A stretch of DNA of 64,000 nucleotides, taken from assembly GCF_025685395.1 (NCBI RefSeq), contig NZ_JAGSYA010000003.1:1270313-1334312 (forward strand), written 5' to 3'. Source of the stretch: Terriglobus tenax. Lineage in GTDB: Bacteria > Acidobacteriota > Terriglobia > Terriglobales > Acidobacteriaceae. The translations under genes and the position numbers were made by a program. Under the pieces are notes generated by a model. The model searched no databases and was not told where the DNA came from. It saw nothing but the letters and a program-made list of their open reading frames with translations. Shown here one piece after another: positions 1 through 9,579 of this stretch. The first letter of the stretch is position 1; the number at the start of each line of letters is the position of its first letter.

Positions 1-621
1 GATGAAGAAAAACCGGCGTTCTTCTTCATCCACTGTTCCCCACAATCGCAGGGTTGCGCCAGCCGCGATGAAGACACCCTGAAGAGCAAGCACCAGGTTC
101 AGTTTGCGTAGACCAGCGTCGTCGATATGGCCGATCAGGTTGACCAGCGAGAAGATCAATATGACAAAGAGGACTCCCGTCAGAAGTGCAAGAGCAATAT
201 CGAGCGCACGAACCGGCAGTGTCTCTCGAGTGTTGAATTCACAGGAGATCGCAAGCAGTGAGGGAATGCTGGCCAGGATGAAGAGCAAGACGGGAATTCC
301 CATCGAAAAGGCCTGCTGTTCCGTGAGCAATGCCCGAATGCCATAGAGCACCATGGCGACCATGCCCAATACCTGATTCAGCAGTAAAAGGAGCCAGCGC
401 AGACGTGTCGCCGGGGAAGCTATCTGGCGAGCAATCCAGATTGTGGCAATGATTCCGAACACCCTGGTCAATGCGTAGGCAAACCATGTCGAAGAGTTAT
501 TCGCGCGTAGCTGTGGGAAGTAGGCTACTGACCAAACAAGAAGAAGGTTGGCCGCGCAGATAGCGGTGACCAAGAGTTTTGCCCTTTTGCTGCCGGCGGC
601 AAATGCATCTGATCGGGGAAT
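1..621 (-). CDS. Polytopic membrane protein, N-terminal part (runs off the left edge)
   Basis: Reverse-strand reading frame open from the window edge to a stop near 690, about 207 codons visible. It encodes roughly six hydrophobic segments in a row (for example LLVTAICAANLLLVWSVAYF and LDIALALLTGVLFVILIFSL) followed by a charged turn (DEEERRFF) just before the edge. Six or seven helices followed by a cytoplasmic domain is the layout of sensor modules in front of GGDEF or kinase domains, but no such domain is visible, so function is unknown. The start is not clear: there is no ATG or GTG in the open frame. A strong AAGGAG (629-634) lies 7 bases before an ATT codon (619-621); the alternative is TTG at 573, right at the first helix. 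I placed the start at ATT. Confidence 0.6.
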   Translation of the reverse strand, partial: MPRSDAFAAGSKRAKLLVTAICAANLLLVWSVAYFPQLRANNSSTWFAYALTRVFGIIATIWIARQIASPATRLRWLLLLLNQVLGMVAMVLYGIRALLTEQQAFSMGIPVLLFILASIPSLLAISCEFNTRETLPVRALDIALALLTGVLFVILIFSLVNLIGHIDDAGLRKLNLVLALQGVFIAAGATLRLWGTVDEEERRFFFI

Positions 622-764
622 CGGCGTTCTCCTTGCAGCAGCAGAATAGCGTGACTCCTTGAACCCGTCATCACCAGAATGAAAGGGACGTTACTTAAAG
701 GGATAAGTCTTGCCAATTCGCTGATTGGCGACTGTCGCATGCGATAACAGTGCTCTTCTCCGGG

Positions 765-1478
765 CTAAAAGTGCGTGGCCAGGTGGGCGAAGCCGGGCAG
801 TTCGAGGAAGGTCTGCCCGGCGGGAGCCGCGGACAGTTCCTCGTGTTCGAGCATCCAGGTGTTGGCATGCGGAATGAAGATGGCGTTCAGACCGGCCTCA
901 AGAGCGGGGTTGATGTCGCTGCGGGGCGAGTTGCCGATCATCCAGGTGCTTGATGCGTCGCAGCGGTGCAGGTCACGCAGCGACCGGTAGGCGTCGCTGT
1001 GCTTCTCCGGCAGGACTTCGATCCCGTGGAAGTAGGGTTTCAAGCCGGAGCGCTCCAGCTTGTCGCGCTGTTCCCAGTCATCGCCCTTGGTGACCAGGAT
1101 GATGCGGTGGCGCGTCGTCAGCTCGGCCAGGGTCTCAGCCACGCCCGCGAGCAGCTCGATCTCCTGCGTGGCGATGGCGTCGGCAAAGCTGGCAATCTGG
1201 TGGTGTTTCTCTTCTGTGACGGGCTCGGTGCTGAGCTGCTCAAAGCAATTGCGTAGAGACATGCGGAAGCTCTTGAGGCCATAGCCGCGCTGGCGGATGG
1301 TCTCATGCTCGCAATTGTTCAGGTGATGCCGTACCTCTTCGGGAGAGTAGGTGTGATGATTGAGCAGGGAAATGAAGCCGGCGATCGCCTGCTCAAAGTA
1401 GATATTGTTCTCCCACAGGGTGTCATCCGCGTCAATGAGCAGGGTTTGGCTGCTGCTCAGGCGTTGCGTGTTGATCAT
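765..1478 (-). CDS. HAD-family hydrolase
   Basis: A 237-residue cytoplasmic phosphatase-like protein. HAD motif I is DADDT near residue 16, motif II is VTKGD, and the acidic motif is GNSPRSDINPA, so the catalytic Asp, Thr and acidic residues are all present. The helical insertion after motif I fits a YjjG/PGP-type cap. The frame stays open far upstream, but ATG at 1478 has an AGAAGG seven bases before it, whereas ATG at 1484 lies directly against it, so I use 1478. It is divergent from the kinase gene. Substrate cannot be read from the sequence; phosphoglycolate or nucleotide phosphatase activity are options. Confidence 0.85.
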   Translation of the reverse strand: MINTQRLSSSQTLLIDADDTLWENNIYFEQAIAGFISLLNHHTYSPEEVRHHLNNCEHETIRQRGYGLKSFRMSLRNCFEQLSTEPVTEEKHHQIASFADAIATQEIELLAGVAETLAELTTRHRIILVTKGDDWEQRDKLERSGLKPYFHGIEVLPEKHSDAYRSLRDLHRCDASSTWMIGNSPRSDINPALEAGLNAIFIPHANTWMLEHEELSAAPAGQTFLELPGFAHLATHF

Positions 1479-1622
1479 GCTCATACCTTCTGATTTTATC
1501 CAGTGAAATGCACCGTGAAAGCGGTATGAGATCGCCGCGGCTGGCGGTATGATGGACGCACTTCCCCAAGGTACGTGTTGGGCCTCTGCCGCAAGTTGGC
1601 GGCAAGCTGCGATGTTTCGAAT

Positions 1623-4600
1623 ATGAGTATTGCAATCGGCAGTTCTGTAGGCCCGTACCAGATACTGGGCTCGCTCGGGTTTGGCGGCATGGGTTCGGTT
1701 TACCGGGCCATGGACACCCGTCTGCATCGTGAAGTCGCTCTGAAGATGCTGCACGACGACCTGGCGATGCCGGGGCTTCATGAACGTTTTCTGCGCGAAG
1801 CCCGGGCTGTTTCCGCGCTGAATCATCCCAATATCCGTGCCATCTTCGACATCGGCGATCACGACGGCGTTCCGTACATGGTGATGGAACTGCTGGATGG
1901 CGAGACCCTGCGCGATGCCATCAACCGTGGACCGCTGGCGCTGGGCGATGTGGTGAGCTACGGCAGTGAGATAGCCGAGGCGCTGGCGGCGGCGCACGCC
2001 AAGAACATTGTCCATCGCGACATCAAGCCGGCAAATGTCTTCCTGGTGCCGCGCCCGAACGGGACATCGCAGGCAAAGGTTCTGGACTTTGGCCTGGCGA
2101 AGATAGACCGTCCTCTGGACCACTCGCACCTGACGCGGGACCTGACGGTCTCCGGCTCGACGGTGGGAACGGTTTGCTACATGTCCCCGGAGCAGGCGCG
2201 CGGTGAGCAACTGGATGCCCGCTCGGATTTGTTCTCGCTTGGGGTTCTGCTGTACGAGATGGTGACGGGGCAGGTGCCGTTTGATGGCGCGACCAGCGCG
2301 GTCATCTTCGTCAACATCCTGAGCCATGATCCGCCGGCGATGAAGAGCTTTGGAGCCAATGTCCCGAAGGACCTGGAAAAGATCATCCTGAAGCTGCTGG
2401 CCAAAGACCGGAAGAACCGCTACCAGAGCGCGCGGGAGGTGGTTGCCGCGTTGGATGCGATCCGCGATGGGGGGAAGAAAGCCTGGTGGGCGCAACGCGC
2501 GAAGTCGCCGGTCAACGACCCTGGCGATCCGCAGGCCGTGAATCGCCGGGCCCGCCGTCCGTCGAGTCCCGCGGTCCCGGGTGGCCGCCGTGCGAATGAC
2601 CTGCCGGAGCGGGCATCGCAGCCCTTTGTGGCGCCTCCGGAACAGCATGTTTCCGGGCCGAATGATGTGACGGAGATCAGCATCCCGGCTGCAGGATGGC
2701 GGCCTCCTGCGGCGCGTGTGAATCCGGCTCCAGTGGTGTCGAAGCCCGTTGAAAAGGAAGCCGCGGCCGTTGCCGTGGTGTCGGGAGCACGATCGGCTGT
2801 GCGGCCTGCCATCTCAGCGGAGAGTAATTCAGAAGAATACGAAAGCGCTTCGTACGACGAGCCGCAGAAGAAGAGCAGCCGGAAGCTTCTGGTCGCAGCC
2901 GCTGCTGTAGCTGTGGTGGCCGCGGGTGCGTTTGGCTATGTGAAGACGCGGAGCAGCAGTGTCGTTTCTGACGTGATGGTGCCGGGGCAGGCGGTCATGA
3001 TTACCGCTCTGCAGAACCAGACCGGCGACGCGACGCTGAATGACTGGGTTGCGGCAGGGCTGGCCATGGAGTTGTCGCAGTCGCAGACGATTGTCTTCCG
3101 TGGGCCGGAGTCTTTTGCCGCTGAGCTTGCCGCAGAAGGAGAAGGCGCTGGAAACCAGCCGGTAGACGCAGCCAGGGCTCGCCAGGTAGCGTCTGATGCC
3201 GGTGTGCCGGTTTTTCTGTTTGGCAGCATCTCGTCAAGCGGCGCAAGCTACGACATCGCGTTGACGCTGAATGAGACCTCGTCCGGAAGGACGCTGGCCA
3301 GCTTCAGCGAACGCGCGGCAAGCAAGGAACAGATTGGTGTAACGCTGGACCGGCTGGCGCAGCCGCTGCGTGCGGCGTTGGGTGAGTCGAACAGCGACAT
3401 GGAGAAGACCAGCGTCCCGTTCAACAGCCTGGCCAGCTCCTCGCAGGAGGCTTTGCGGGAGTACGCCCTGGGCGAGTTGGCGCTGAGCCGCTGGCAACCC
3501 ATGCAGGCGATCCAGGCCTACGAGCGGGCGTCTGCGGCGGATGCCGGTTTTGCGCAACCGCAGGTAAAGCTGGCCATGCTGTATGAAGCCATCGGCGCCG
3601 AAGATGCGGCTTCGGCGGCGGCGCGCTCTGCCGGAGCGAATACCGGGAAGAGCGGGCAACGGCTGACAGCGCTGGGCTCGGTCGTCGATGAGCTGTACGC
3701 CAAGGGCAACCTGACCAAAGCACTGGAGTTGCTGAAGAGCTACAGCAAGGACTTTCCTGACGATACCGACGGCCTACGTCTGCAGGCCGTGGTGAACCGC
3801 AAGCTTGGCCATTGGGCGGATGCGGGACAGGCGGCGCAGGAAGGGTTGAAGCGCAATCCTGCCGATGGAGAGATGTATCGCGAAGCGGAGCAGGCAATGA
3901 TTGCTCTGAACCGGTACGAGGCGGCGCTGGAACTGGAGCGGCAGGCGGCGAAGGCAGGATCGCAGCATGGCGGCCTGCAGTTGCTGGCGGCGTATCTGCA
4001 GGGCAATAACGATCTTCTGGACACGCTGGTGGAGAGCGCAAAGCAGCATCCGGATGCCCTGATGCTAAGCCCGGCCTATGCCATGTACCTGGATAACACG
4101 GGACACCTGCAGGCAGGAGCGGCGGTGTGGCGCCAGGCGATAGAGCGTGTTGGACAGAGCTCGAAGCTGTCTTCGGTTGCTGCGACGTATGCTGCGCAGG
4201 CCGCGCTGGATCGTGCGCTGGTGGCGGACTGTGCCGGGGCAAAGGAGTTTCTGGGGTCTGCGCAGACAACCACCGCTACGGCGGCCTACGATGCAGGGCT
4301 GGCGGCGGCGATGTGCGGGGAAGCAGAGCTGGCGCGACAGCATCTGGCTACGTTGAAGAGCCAGCCCGGGATGGCGGCGAAGGAGTATCTTGCGCCGATG
4401 GTCGCCGCGGCCATTCAGTGGAAGTCAGGAGAGGCTGCCGCCGCGCTGGAGGTTCTGTCCAGGGCCAAGAGCTACGACACGGTGACGATTGGAGCGTATC
4501 TGCGGGGACAGGCGCAGGTGGCGACGGGCAAGCCGCAGGTGGCGTTGATTGATTACCAGGTGCAGTTGCAGCATCGCGGCCAGTCGTTGCTGAGCGGCGG

Positions 4601-4760
4601 TACGGCGTATCCGGCGGCGCAGATCGGGCTGGCGCATGCCTATGATGCGATGGGCGACCACAACAACGCGGTTCCGGCTTATAAAGCGTTTGCCACGCTG
4701 TGGAAGGATGCCGGGACGGGTTCGCCGCTGCTGGCGGAAGCGAAGGCGAAGGGGAAGTAA
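1623..4760 (+). CDS. Transmembrane Ser/Thr protein kinase with C-terminal TPR region
   Basis: Product of 1045 residues. The kinase domain (about 12-290) is complete: Gly-rich loop GFGGMGSV at 19-26, ATP lysine K41 in VALKM, catalytic HRDIKPAN at 131-138, DFG at 155-157, and MSPEQ as the activation-loop end. A proline/alanine-rich linker leads to one membrane helix at about 421-440 (LLVAAAAVAVVAAGAFGYV). The remaining 600 residues are alpha-helical with TPR-like repeats and probably lie outside the membrane. This PknB-like kinase plus sensor/TPR layout is common in Acidobacteria. I chose ATG 1623 because the kinase fold begins right after it; an upstream GTG at 1575 is in frame. It ends 24 bases from the convergent PP2C phosphatase gene. 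Confidence 0.92.
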   Translation: MSIAIGSSVGPYQILGSLGFGGMGSVYRAMDTRLHREVALKMLHDDLAMPGLHERFLREARAVSALNHPNIRAIFDIGDHDGVPYMVMELLDGETLRDAINRGPLALGDVVSYGSEIAEALAAAHAKNIVHRDIKPANVFLVPRPNGTSQAKVLDFGLAKIDRPLDHSHLTRDLTVSGSTVGTVCYMSPEQARGEQLDARSDLFSLGVLLYEMVTGQVPFDGATSAVIFVNILSHDPPAMKSFGANVPKDLEKIILKLLAKDRKNRYQSAREVVAALDAIRDGGKKAWWAQRAKSPVNDPGDPQAVNRRARRPSSPAVPGGRRANDLPERASQPFVAPPEQHVSGPNDVTEISIPAAGWRPPAARVNPAPVVSKPVEKEAAAVAVVSGARSAVRPAISAESNSEEYESASYDEPQKKSSRKLLVAAAAVAVVAAGAFGYVKTRSSSVVSDVMVPGQAVMITALQNQTGDATLNDWVAAGLAMELSQSQTIVFRGPESFAAELAAEGEGAGNQPVDAARARQVASDAGVPVFLFGSISSSGASYDIALTLNETSSGRTLASFSERAASKEQIGVTLDRLAQPLRAALGESNSDMEKTSVPFNSLASSSQEALREYALGELALSRWQPMQAIQAYERASAADAGFAQPQVKLAMLYEAIGAEDAASAAARSAGANTGKSGQRLTALGSVVDELYAKGNLTKALELLKSYSKDFPDDTDGLRLQAVVNRKLGHWADAGQAAQEGLKRNPADGEMYREAEQAMIALNRYEAALELERQAAKAGSQHGGLQLLAAYLQGNNDLLDTLVESAKQHPDALMLSPAYAMYLDNTGHLQAGAAVWRQAIERVGQSSKLSSVAATYAAQAALDRALVADCAGAKEFLGSAQTTTATAAYDAGLAAAMCGEAELARQHLATLKSQPGMAAKEYLAPMVAAAIQWKSGEAAAALEVLSRAKSYDTVTIGAYLRGQAQVATGKPQVALIDYQVQLQHRGQSLLSGGTAYPAAQIGLAHAYDAMGDHNNAVPAYKAFATLWKDAGTGSPLLAEAKAKGK

Positions 4761-4784
4761 GTCAGACCCGGAGCGTGTGCCGTC

Positions 4785-6458
4785 TCAGGCGCGAGGCTCG
4801 GTGCGGCGGTCGTGGTAGCGCAGCTCGATCATGGTGCAGTCGTCGGTGGGCGGAGCTCCGTTCATGAAGCGCTGCACGGAGTCGAACATCTCTGCCACGG
4901 AGTCGAACTGGGAGGCGGCCTCTTCCAGACGGTCGTCGCCAAAGAATTCGCCGTCAGGATCTTCGGCTTCGGTGACTCCGTCGGTGACGAGAATGAGGCG
5001 GCTGTTCTGCGGCATCTTAAGGTAAGCGGCGTCGTAGTCGGCGTCCGGCAGCAGGCCCACCGGAAGGTTGGTGGCGGTGAGCTTTTCCACCTTGCCGTCG
5101 CCCACCAGCAGAGGCATGACGTGACCGCAATTGATGTACTGCAGGTTGCCGTTTTTGCTCAGCTTCAGAACGATCATGGTGGCGTACTTGCCGATGTCTT
5201 TTGCGCAGATGAAGCGGTTGCACATGCGTGCCACCTGCTCCAGCGGCTGGCGCGCCGCGAGCTGCGAGTAAACGAGGCCCTGCAGCGTGGAGGCCAGGAG
5301 AGCGGCGGAGACACCCTTGCCGGAGACATCCGTAATGACGAGCGAGACTCCGTCTTCATCGACCAGAACATCAAAGAAATCGCCGCCGACGTCCTTACAC
5401 GGCACGTTGCGGGCGTTGATGCGGGCGTAGGGGATGTCCGGGATCTGCACGGTCATCAGGCCCTGCTGGATGTGCGCGGCGATGTTCAGTTCTTCGCGGT
5501 AGCGGCGCGCGGCTTCATCGGCGCGGGCCAGGGAAGCGTTTTCGATCAGCGATGCGGCTTCTCCGGCGATGGTTTCCAGCAGGCCGCTGTCGACCTCGTT
5601 GAGTGTGCCGGCCTTCAGGCGGCTGTCGAGATAGAGCACGCCGAGAATTTCACCGCCGAACTCGGACTTGCTGTCGTCGTCGCCGCCAAAATCGGAATGA
5701 CGGCTGCGCAACGGAATGCAGATGACGGTGCGAATGCTTCCGGCGACCATGGAGTCCGACAGGCTGCCTTCAGCCGAGAGCGTATCGGTGATGATGTATT
5801 CGGCGGCGCTGCGCGTGGCCTGCTGAATGGCGGACTGCGAGACATCGCGTGCGTCCGGGAGAGTTTCCCCGGCCAGTGAGAGTCCCACGGCCATGGTCAG
5901 CTCGCTGGTGTCGGTATCGCGCAGGTAGACGAAGCCGCGCTCCATCTTGGTCAGGTCCAGTGTGATCTCGACCAGGGATTTTAGAACCTCTTCGACCGCG
6001 CCGACGGCGTTGAGCTTGCGTGCTGCTTCCAGGAACCAGCGCAGCTTCTCAAGGTCAGAGCCTTCACTGGGCATGGCGATGGACTGCATCTGGCCCATCA
6101 GGTCTTTCAGGCTGGCGGTATCGCGGGCGGGCTTGCCGAAGCGCAGCAGGGGGCCGTCGGAAGAGCCGAAGCGAATCTTGTCGCCGGGGGAGAGTACCTG
6201 CGGGCCGGCCATGGCGTCCAGGCGGCGACCGTTCAGATACGTACCGTGGGTGCTGCGCAGATCTTCCAGCAGATACTGGCCGTTCTGGTGATGAATCTGC
6301 GCATGGGCGCGCGAAATGAACGGGTGGTCGAGCACCAGCGAACGGTCGTTAAGCCGTCCAATGGTGAATGGCACGCTGTCCAGCGTGCGGGGGAAGCGGT
6401 TTCCGCGATCCTCCAGCAGCATCTTCATGGGGGCAAACGTGCTCTCGGCCATGGTCAT
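4785..6458 (-). CDS. FHA-GAF-PP2C (SpoIIE-type) serine phosphatase
   Basis: 557-residue cytoplasmic signalling protein. An FHA domain (about 25-105, with GRLNDRSLVLDHPFISRAHA) binds phosphothreonine peptides, a GAF domain follows (about 135-310), and a PP2C/SpoIIE-type phosphatase domain closes the protein (about 325-545, with GGDFFDV, DVSGKGVSAAL and VTDGVTEAED metal-binding motifs). The presence of phospho-peptide recognition and dephosphorylation in one protein, tail to tail with a Ser/Thr kinase gene, suggests that both act in one phosphorylation circuit; that link is an inference. The start ATG at 6458 has no clear ribosome-binding site. A TACACT box lies 15 bases upstream. Confidence 0.9.
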   Translation of the reverse strand: MTMAESTFAPMKMLLEDRGNRFPRTLDSVPFTIGRLNDRSLVLDHPFISRAHAQIHHQNGQYLLEDLRSTHGTYLNGRRLDAMAGPQVLSPGDKIRFGSSDGPLLRFGKPARDTASLKDLMGQMQSIAMPSEGSDLEKLRWFLEAARKLNAVGAVEEVLKSLVEITLDLTKMERGFVYLRDTDTSELTMAVGLSLAGETLPDARDVSQSAIQQATRSAAEYIITDTLSAEGSLSDSMVAGSIRTVICIPLRSRHSDFGGDDDSKSEFGGEILGVLYLDSRLKAGTLNEVDSGLLETIAGEAASLIENASLARADEAARRYREELNIAAHIQQGLMTVQIPDIPYARINARNVPCKDVGGDFFDVLVDEDGVSLVITDVSGKGVSAALLASTLQGLVYSQLAARQPLEQVARMCNRFICAKDIGKYATMIVLKLSKNGNLQYINCGHVMPLLVGDGKVEKLTATNLPVGLLPDADYDAAYLKMPQNSRLILVTDGVTEAEDPDGEFFGDDRLEEAASQFDSVAEMFDSVQRFMNGAPPTDDCTMIELRYHDRRTEPRA

Positions 6459-6535
6459 TTAGGTGGAGCCGCCAGTGTAGCAAACTCATGGCACGCTGCC
6501 GCACAGAAGCTCAGATGCGGCAGCGTAACCGAGGG

Positions 6536-8833
6536 CTAAATGGAGTATCCCGCCCGTTTGAACGGCATGGTGCGGACGCGATCTCCGTTTGCGGCGAAGA
6601 GCGCGTTGCCGAGTGCCGCGGCCAGCGGAGGAACGCAGGGCTCTCCCAGACCGGAGGGACGGAAGTCCGACTGGATGAAGTGAGCCTCGACCGGCGGAGC
6701 GCTGCGCATGCGAAGGATGGGGTAGTCGCCGAAGTTGGTCTGCTGAATGCGGCCATTTTCGACGTTGATCTCCAGCCCCATGGCGGTGGACAGGCCGTCG
6801 ATGGCGCCGCCCTGCACCTGGTTCTCCGCGCTGCTCATATTGATGATCGGACCGATGTCGGCAACGGCGGTGATCTTATGTACGGTGATCTTCTTTTTGG
6901 CGTCGACGCTCAGTTCCACGGCTTCGGCGACATGTCCGCCGTAGGAGCAGGCAAAGGCGATGCCCAACCCATGTCCGGCAGGCAGCTTTTTACCCCAGCC
7001 GGCCTTCTCCGCGCACAGCTTCAGCACGGCCACGGCGCGCTGCGGGTTATAGCTGCGGCTCGGGTCAGGCCGGGGAGCGCCGGGTTGTTGTGCGGGCGCA
7101 GCCAGCGGGCGGGAAAGCCACTCTTCCAGGAACTCGACGTGGTCGCGTCCGGCGGCGAGAGCCATCTCATGCAGGAAGCTGCCGATGACGAACATCTGCA
7201 CGTTGTCTGTGGGAGCGCGCCAGGGGCCGCAAGGAATCTGCAGCGGCATCTTGGTGAGGGCGTAGCGGACGTTCGGCGCGGCGTCGGCCGGGAAGCTGTT
7301 GTTGCTGAGGAAGCCGCCGGAGACGGCGGTCTTGCCGCCATCGGCCGAAAAGCTGACGAGATGGTTCTGGATGGCGCTGAGCTTGCCGTTCTTGTCTACT
7401 GCTCCCTTCAGGAAGTGGTGGCCACCGGCGCGGAACATGTCGTGCGCGAAGTCGTCTTCGCGCTTCCACTGCAGTTTGACGGGAGCGTTGACCTTCATGG
7501 CGATGGCTGCTGCCTCGCACATATAGTCATTGGCCAGACGGCGTCCAAAACCGCCACCGGCGCGCGTCTGGTGCACCATGACCTTGTCTTCGGTCAGGTT
7601 CAGCATCTTGGCCACCATGCCCAGGCCGCGGTCGGCCATCTGGCTAGGGGTCCAGATCTCCATGCAGCCGTCGTGCCACCATGCGGTGCTGGTCTGTGGT
7701 TCAAGCTGCTGGTGCGAGACCATGGCGTAGTCGTAGGCCACGTCGACAATCCTGGCGGCGGAGGCAAAGGCGGCGTCAACGTCGCCGACGTTGGTCATAG
7801 GAATGGGTAAGGTGGGGGCGAGTTCCTTGGCCTTTGCGGCGGCCTGCGTCAGGGAATCCTTGGAGGCTTCGCTCTCGTCCCACTCCACCTTCAGGGCGGC
7901 TTTGGCTTTGAAGGCCTGCCAGGTAGATTTGGCGATGATGGCGACGCCGGGCATGACTTCCGCAGGGTTGCCGGTGCCGTCCAGAACGAATGCATCAACA
8001 ATGCCAGGCATCTTCTTGATCTCGTCCAGGTTGGAGCTCTTGACCTTGCCGCCTACGGCGGGGCATTTCACGTAGTTGGCGAAGAGCATGCCCGGCATGG
8101 TGACGTCGATGCCGAAGACCGGCTTGCCGGTAACGATCTTGTCGTTATCAACGCCGGTATAACGCTTGCCCAGCAGGGTGTATTCGGAGCGCGTCTTCAG
8201 CGTGAGGCTGGCAACCTCGGGCACCGGCATGGTGGCGGCATCCTTTGCCAGGGCGCCATAGCTAAGCTTGCGCTTTGACGGTGTGTGGATCACGAAGCTG
8301 TTGGCCGCGGTGCACTCGCTTACCGGAACCTTCCACTGCTTTGCGGCGGCGGCGATCAGCATGGAGCGCGCGGCTGCGCCGGCCTGGCGGAGCTGGTCCC
8401 ATCCGCGCGGAATGGAGGTGGAGCCGCCTGCGCCCTGGTAGCCGTAGACCTTGGGGTTGATGGGAGCCTGATCGACCTTGACGGTCTTCCAGTCGGCGTT
8501 CAGTTCTTCTGCGATGATCAGGCCAAAGGCCGTCTTGATGCCCTGACCGATCTCCGGCCCCTTGGAATAGATGGTGACGATATTGTCCGGTGCGATGCGG
8601 ACAAAGGCATTCAGCCCGGAGACAGTGGTCTCGTGGCCTGCCTCTTCGGCGCGGGCGGAACGTGTATCCAGATGGAAGGCCAGGACGAGTCCACCGCCGG
8701 CGAGGCTGGCCAGCTTCAGGAAGGAGCGGCGTCCCATGGCGGTGGCCGTGGCGGGAGCCGGCATGGTTGTCACTTCGGCGATCAGGGCCTGCATGTCGGC
8801 GTCATACTGAGCGAATCTCTCGATGGTCTGCAT
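6536..8833 (-). CDS. Molybdopterin-binding subunit of an aldehyde/isoquinoline-oxidoreductase-type hydroxylase
   Basis: 765-residue large subunit of the xanthine oxidase family, IorB-like arrangement. A twin-arginine signal follows an N-terminal extension (RRSFLKLASLAGGG near residue 35), so the complex is probably exported folded. Family motifs seen include GGGFGRRLAND in the cofactor region, GPWRAPTDN and GLGEPCVPPLA near the C-terminus, the last containing the catalytic Glu (GEP). It hydroxylates an aldehyde or N-heterocycle using water and a molybdopterin cytosine dinucleotide cofactor; the substrate is not deducible. ATG 8833 has AAGGAG seven bases upstream. It lies 9 bases after the 2Fe-2S subunit gene in one operon. 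Confidence 0.92.
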   Translation of the reverse strand: MQTIERFAQYDADMQALIAEVTTMPAPATATAMGRRSFLKLASLAGGGLVLAFHLDTRSARAEEAGHETTVSGLNAFVRIAPDNIVTIYSKGPEIGQGIKTAFGLIIAEELNADWKTVKVDQAPINPKVYGYQGAGGSTSIPRGWDQLRQAGAAARSMLIAAAAKQWKVPVSECTAANSFVIHTPSKRKLSYGALAKDAATMPVPEVASLTLKTRSEYTLLGKRYTGVDNDKIVTGKPVFGIDVTMPGMLFANYVKCPAVGGKVKSSNLDEIKKMPGIVDAFVLDGTGNPAEVMPGVAIIAKSTWQAFKAKAALKVEWDESEASKDSLTQAAAKAKELAPTLPIPMTNVGDVDAAFASAARIVDVAYDYAMVSHQQLEPQTSTAWWHDGCMEIWTPSQMADRGLGMVAKMLNLTEDKVMVHQTRAGGGFGRRLANDYMCEAAAIAMKVNAPVKLQWKREDDFAHDMFRAGGHHFLKGAVDKNGKLSAIQNHLVSFSADGGKTAVSGGFLSNNSFPADAAPNVRYALTKMPLQIPCGPWRAPTDNVQMFVIGSFLHEMALAAGRDHVEFLEEWLSRPLAAPAQQPGAPRPDPSRSYNPQRAVAVLKLCAEKAGWGKKLPAGHGLGIAFACSYGGHVAEAVELSVDAKKKITVHKITAVADIGPIINMSSAENQVQGGAIDGLSTAMGLEINVENGRIQQTNFGDYPILRMRSAPPVEAHFIQSDFRPSGLGEPCVPPLAAALGNALFAANGDRVRTMPFKRAGYSI

Positions 8834-8842
8834 GGCGGCTCC

Positions 8843-9301
8843 TTATGCTTTCGTGCCGGCTGCCTGGTGGATGGCGGCCTTGATGCGGTTGTAGGTGGCA
8901 CAGCGGCACAGGTTGCCGGTCATGGCGGACTCGATGTCGGCATCGGTCGGTTTGGGCGACTTGGCCAGCAGGGCAGAGGCGGCCAGGATCTGGCCGGCCT
9001 GGCAATAGCCGCACTGGGCCACGTCCTGGTCGATCCAGGCCTGCTGCAGGGCGTGGAGCTTTCCGTTTTCAGCGAGGCCTTCAATGGTGGTGATGCTGCC
9101 GGTGACCTGCGAGACCTGCGTCAGGCAGGAGCGGATGGGCTTGCCGTCCATCAGCACGGTACAGGCGCCGCACATGCCGACGCCGCAGCCATACTTGGTG
9201 CCTTTCAGGTCGAGATCGTCCCGGAGAGCCCATAGCAGCGGTGTGTCTTCGGCAACGTCCACGCTGCGGAGCTGTTTGTTTACCTTGATCTGGAATGCCA
9301 T
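8843..9301 (-). CDS. 2Fe-2S subunit of the same molybdenum hydroxylase
   Basis: 152-residue small subunit. It has a plant-ferredoxin type [2Fe-2S] site (CGVGMCGACTVL followed by a fourth Cys in RSCLT) and an all-helical second [2Fe-2S] site (CGYCQAGQ and CRCATYNRIKAAI). It passes electrons from the Mo site of the partner subunit to an acceptor. It has no signal of its own, as expected if it is co-exported with the Tat-tagged large subunit. The start at 9301 (MAFQIKV) is chosen over an in-frame upstream GTG because it matches the usual family N-terminus. First gene of the two-gene operon. Confidence 0.93.
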   Translation of the reverse strand: MAFQIKVNKQLRSVDVAEDTPLLWALRDDLDLKGTKYGCGVGMCGACTVLMDGKPIRSCLTQVSQVTGSITTIEGLAENGKLHALQQAWIDQDVAQCGYCQAGQILAASALLAKSPKPTDADIESAMTGNLCRCATYNRIKAAIHQAAGTKA

Positions 9302-9579
9302 GACGCCACTCTCGCTTTCTCTCAGCGCGATGCAGACTCGCAATTGTTATGGGGCCGGGGGCTTTCCGCAGCAATGCGCAGGCCGCCCCGAAAGTCTGGA
9401 ACATCATCGCATACCGGCTTAGACCTTCGGAAGCCGGGACGGATAGCGTTTTGCGCAGTATTCCGATCGCGCCTGAGCTCATTCTTCCTGTCCGTGCGGA
9501 TGGCTGGTGAGGGGCATCGTGTGGCGGAGCAGAGGGTGCATTTGAGACACTAGGCAGAACCGACAAGTTTGAGGGTGTT

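Noticed and set aside
1479..2648. Long upstream extension of the HAD hydrolase frame on the minus strand
   Set aside because: It lies opposite the kinase domain and encodes a basic, low-information sequence; the HAD fold and ribosome-binding site place the start at 1478.
3421..4269. Pro/Ser-rich 282-codon minus frame inside the kinase gene
   Set aside because: Composition is that of a GC-driven shadow frame; the opposite strand carries the TPR region.
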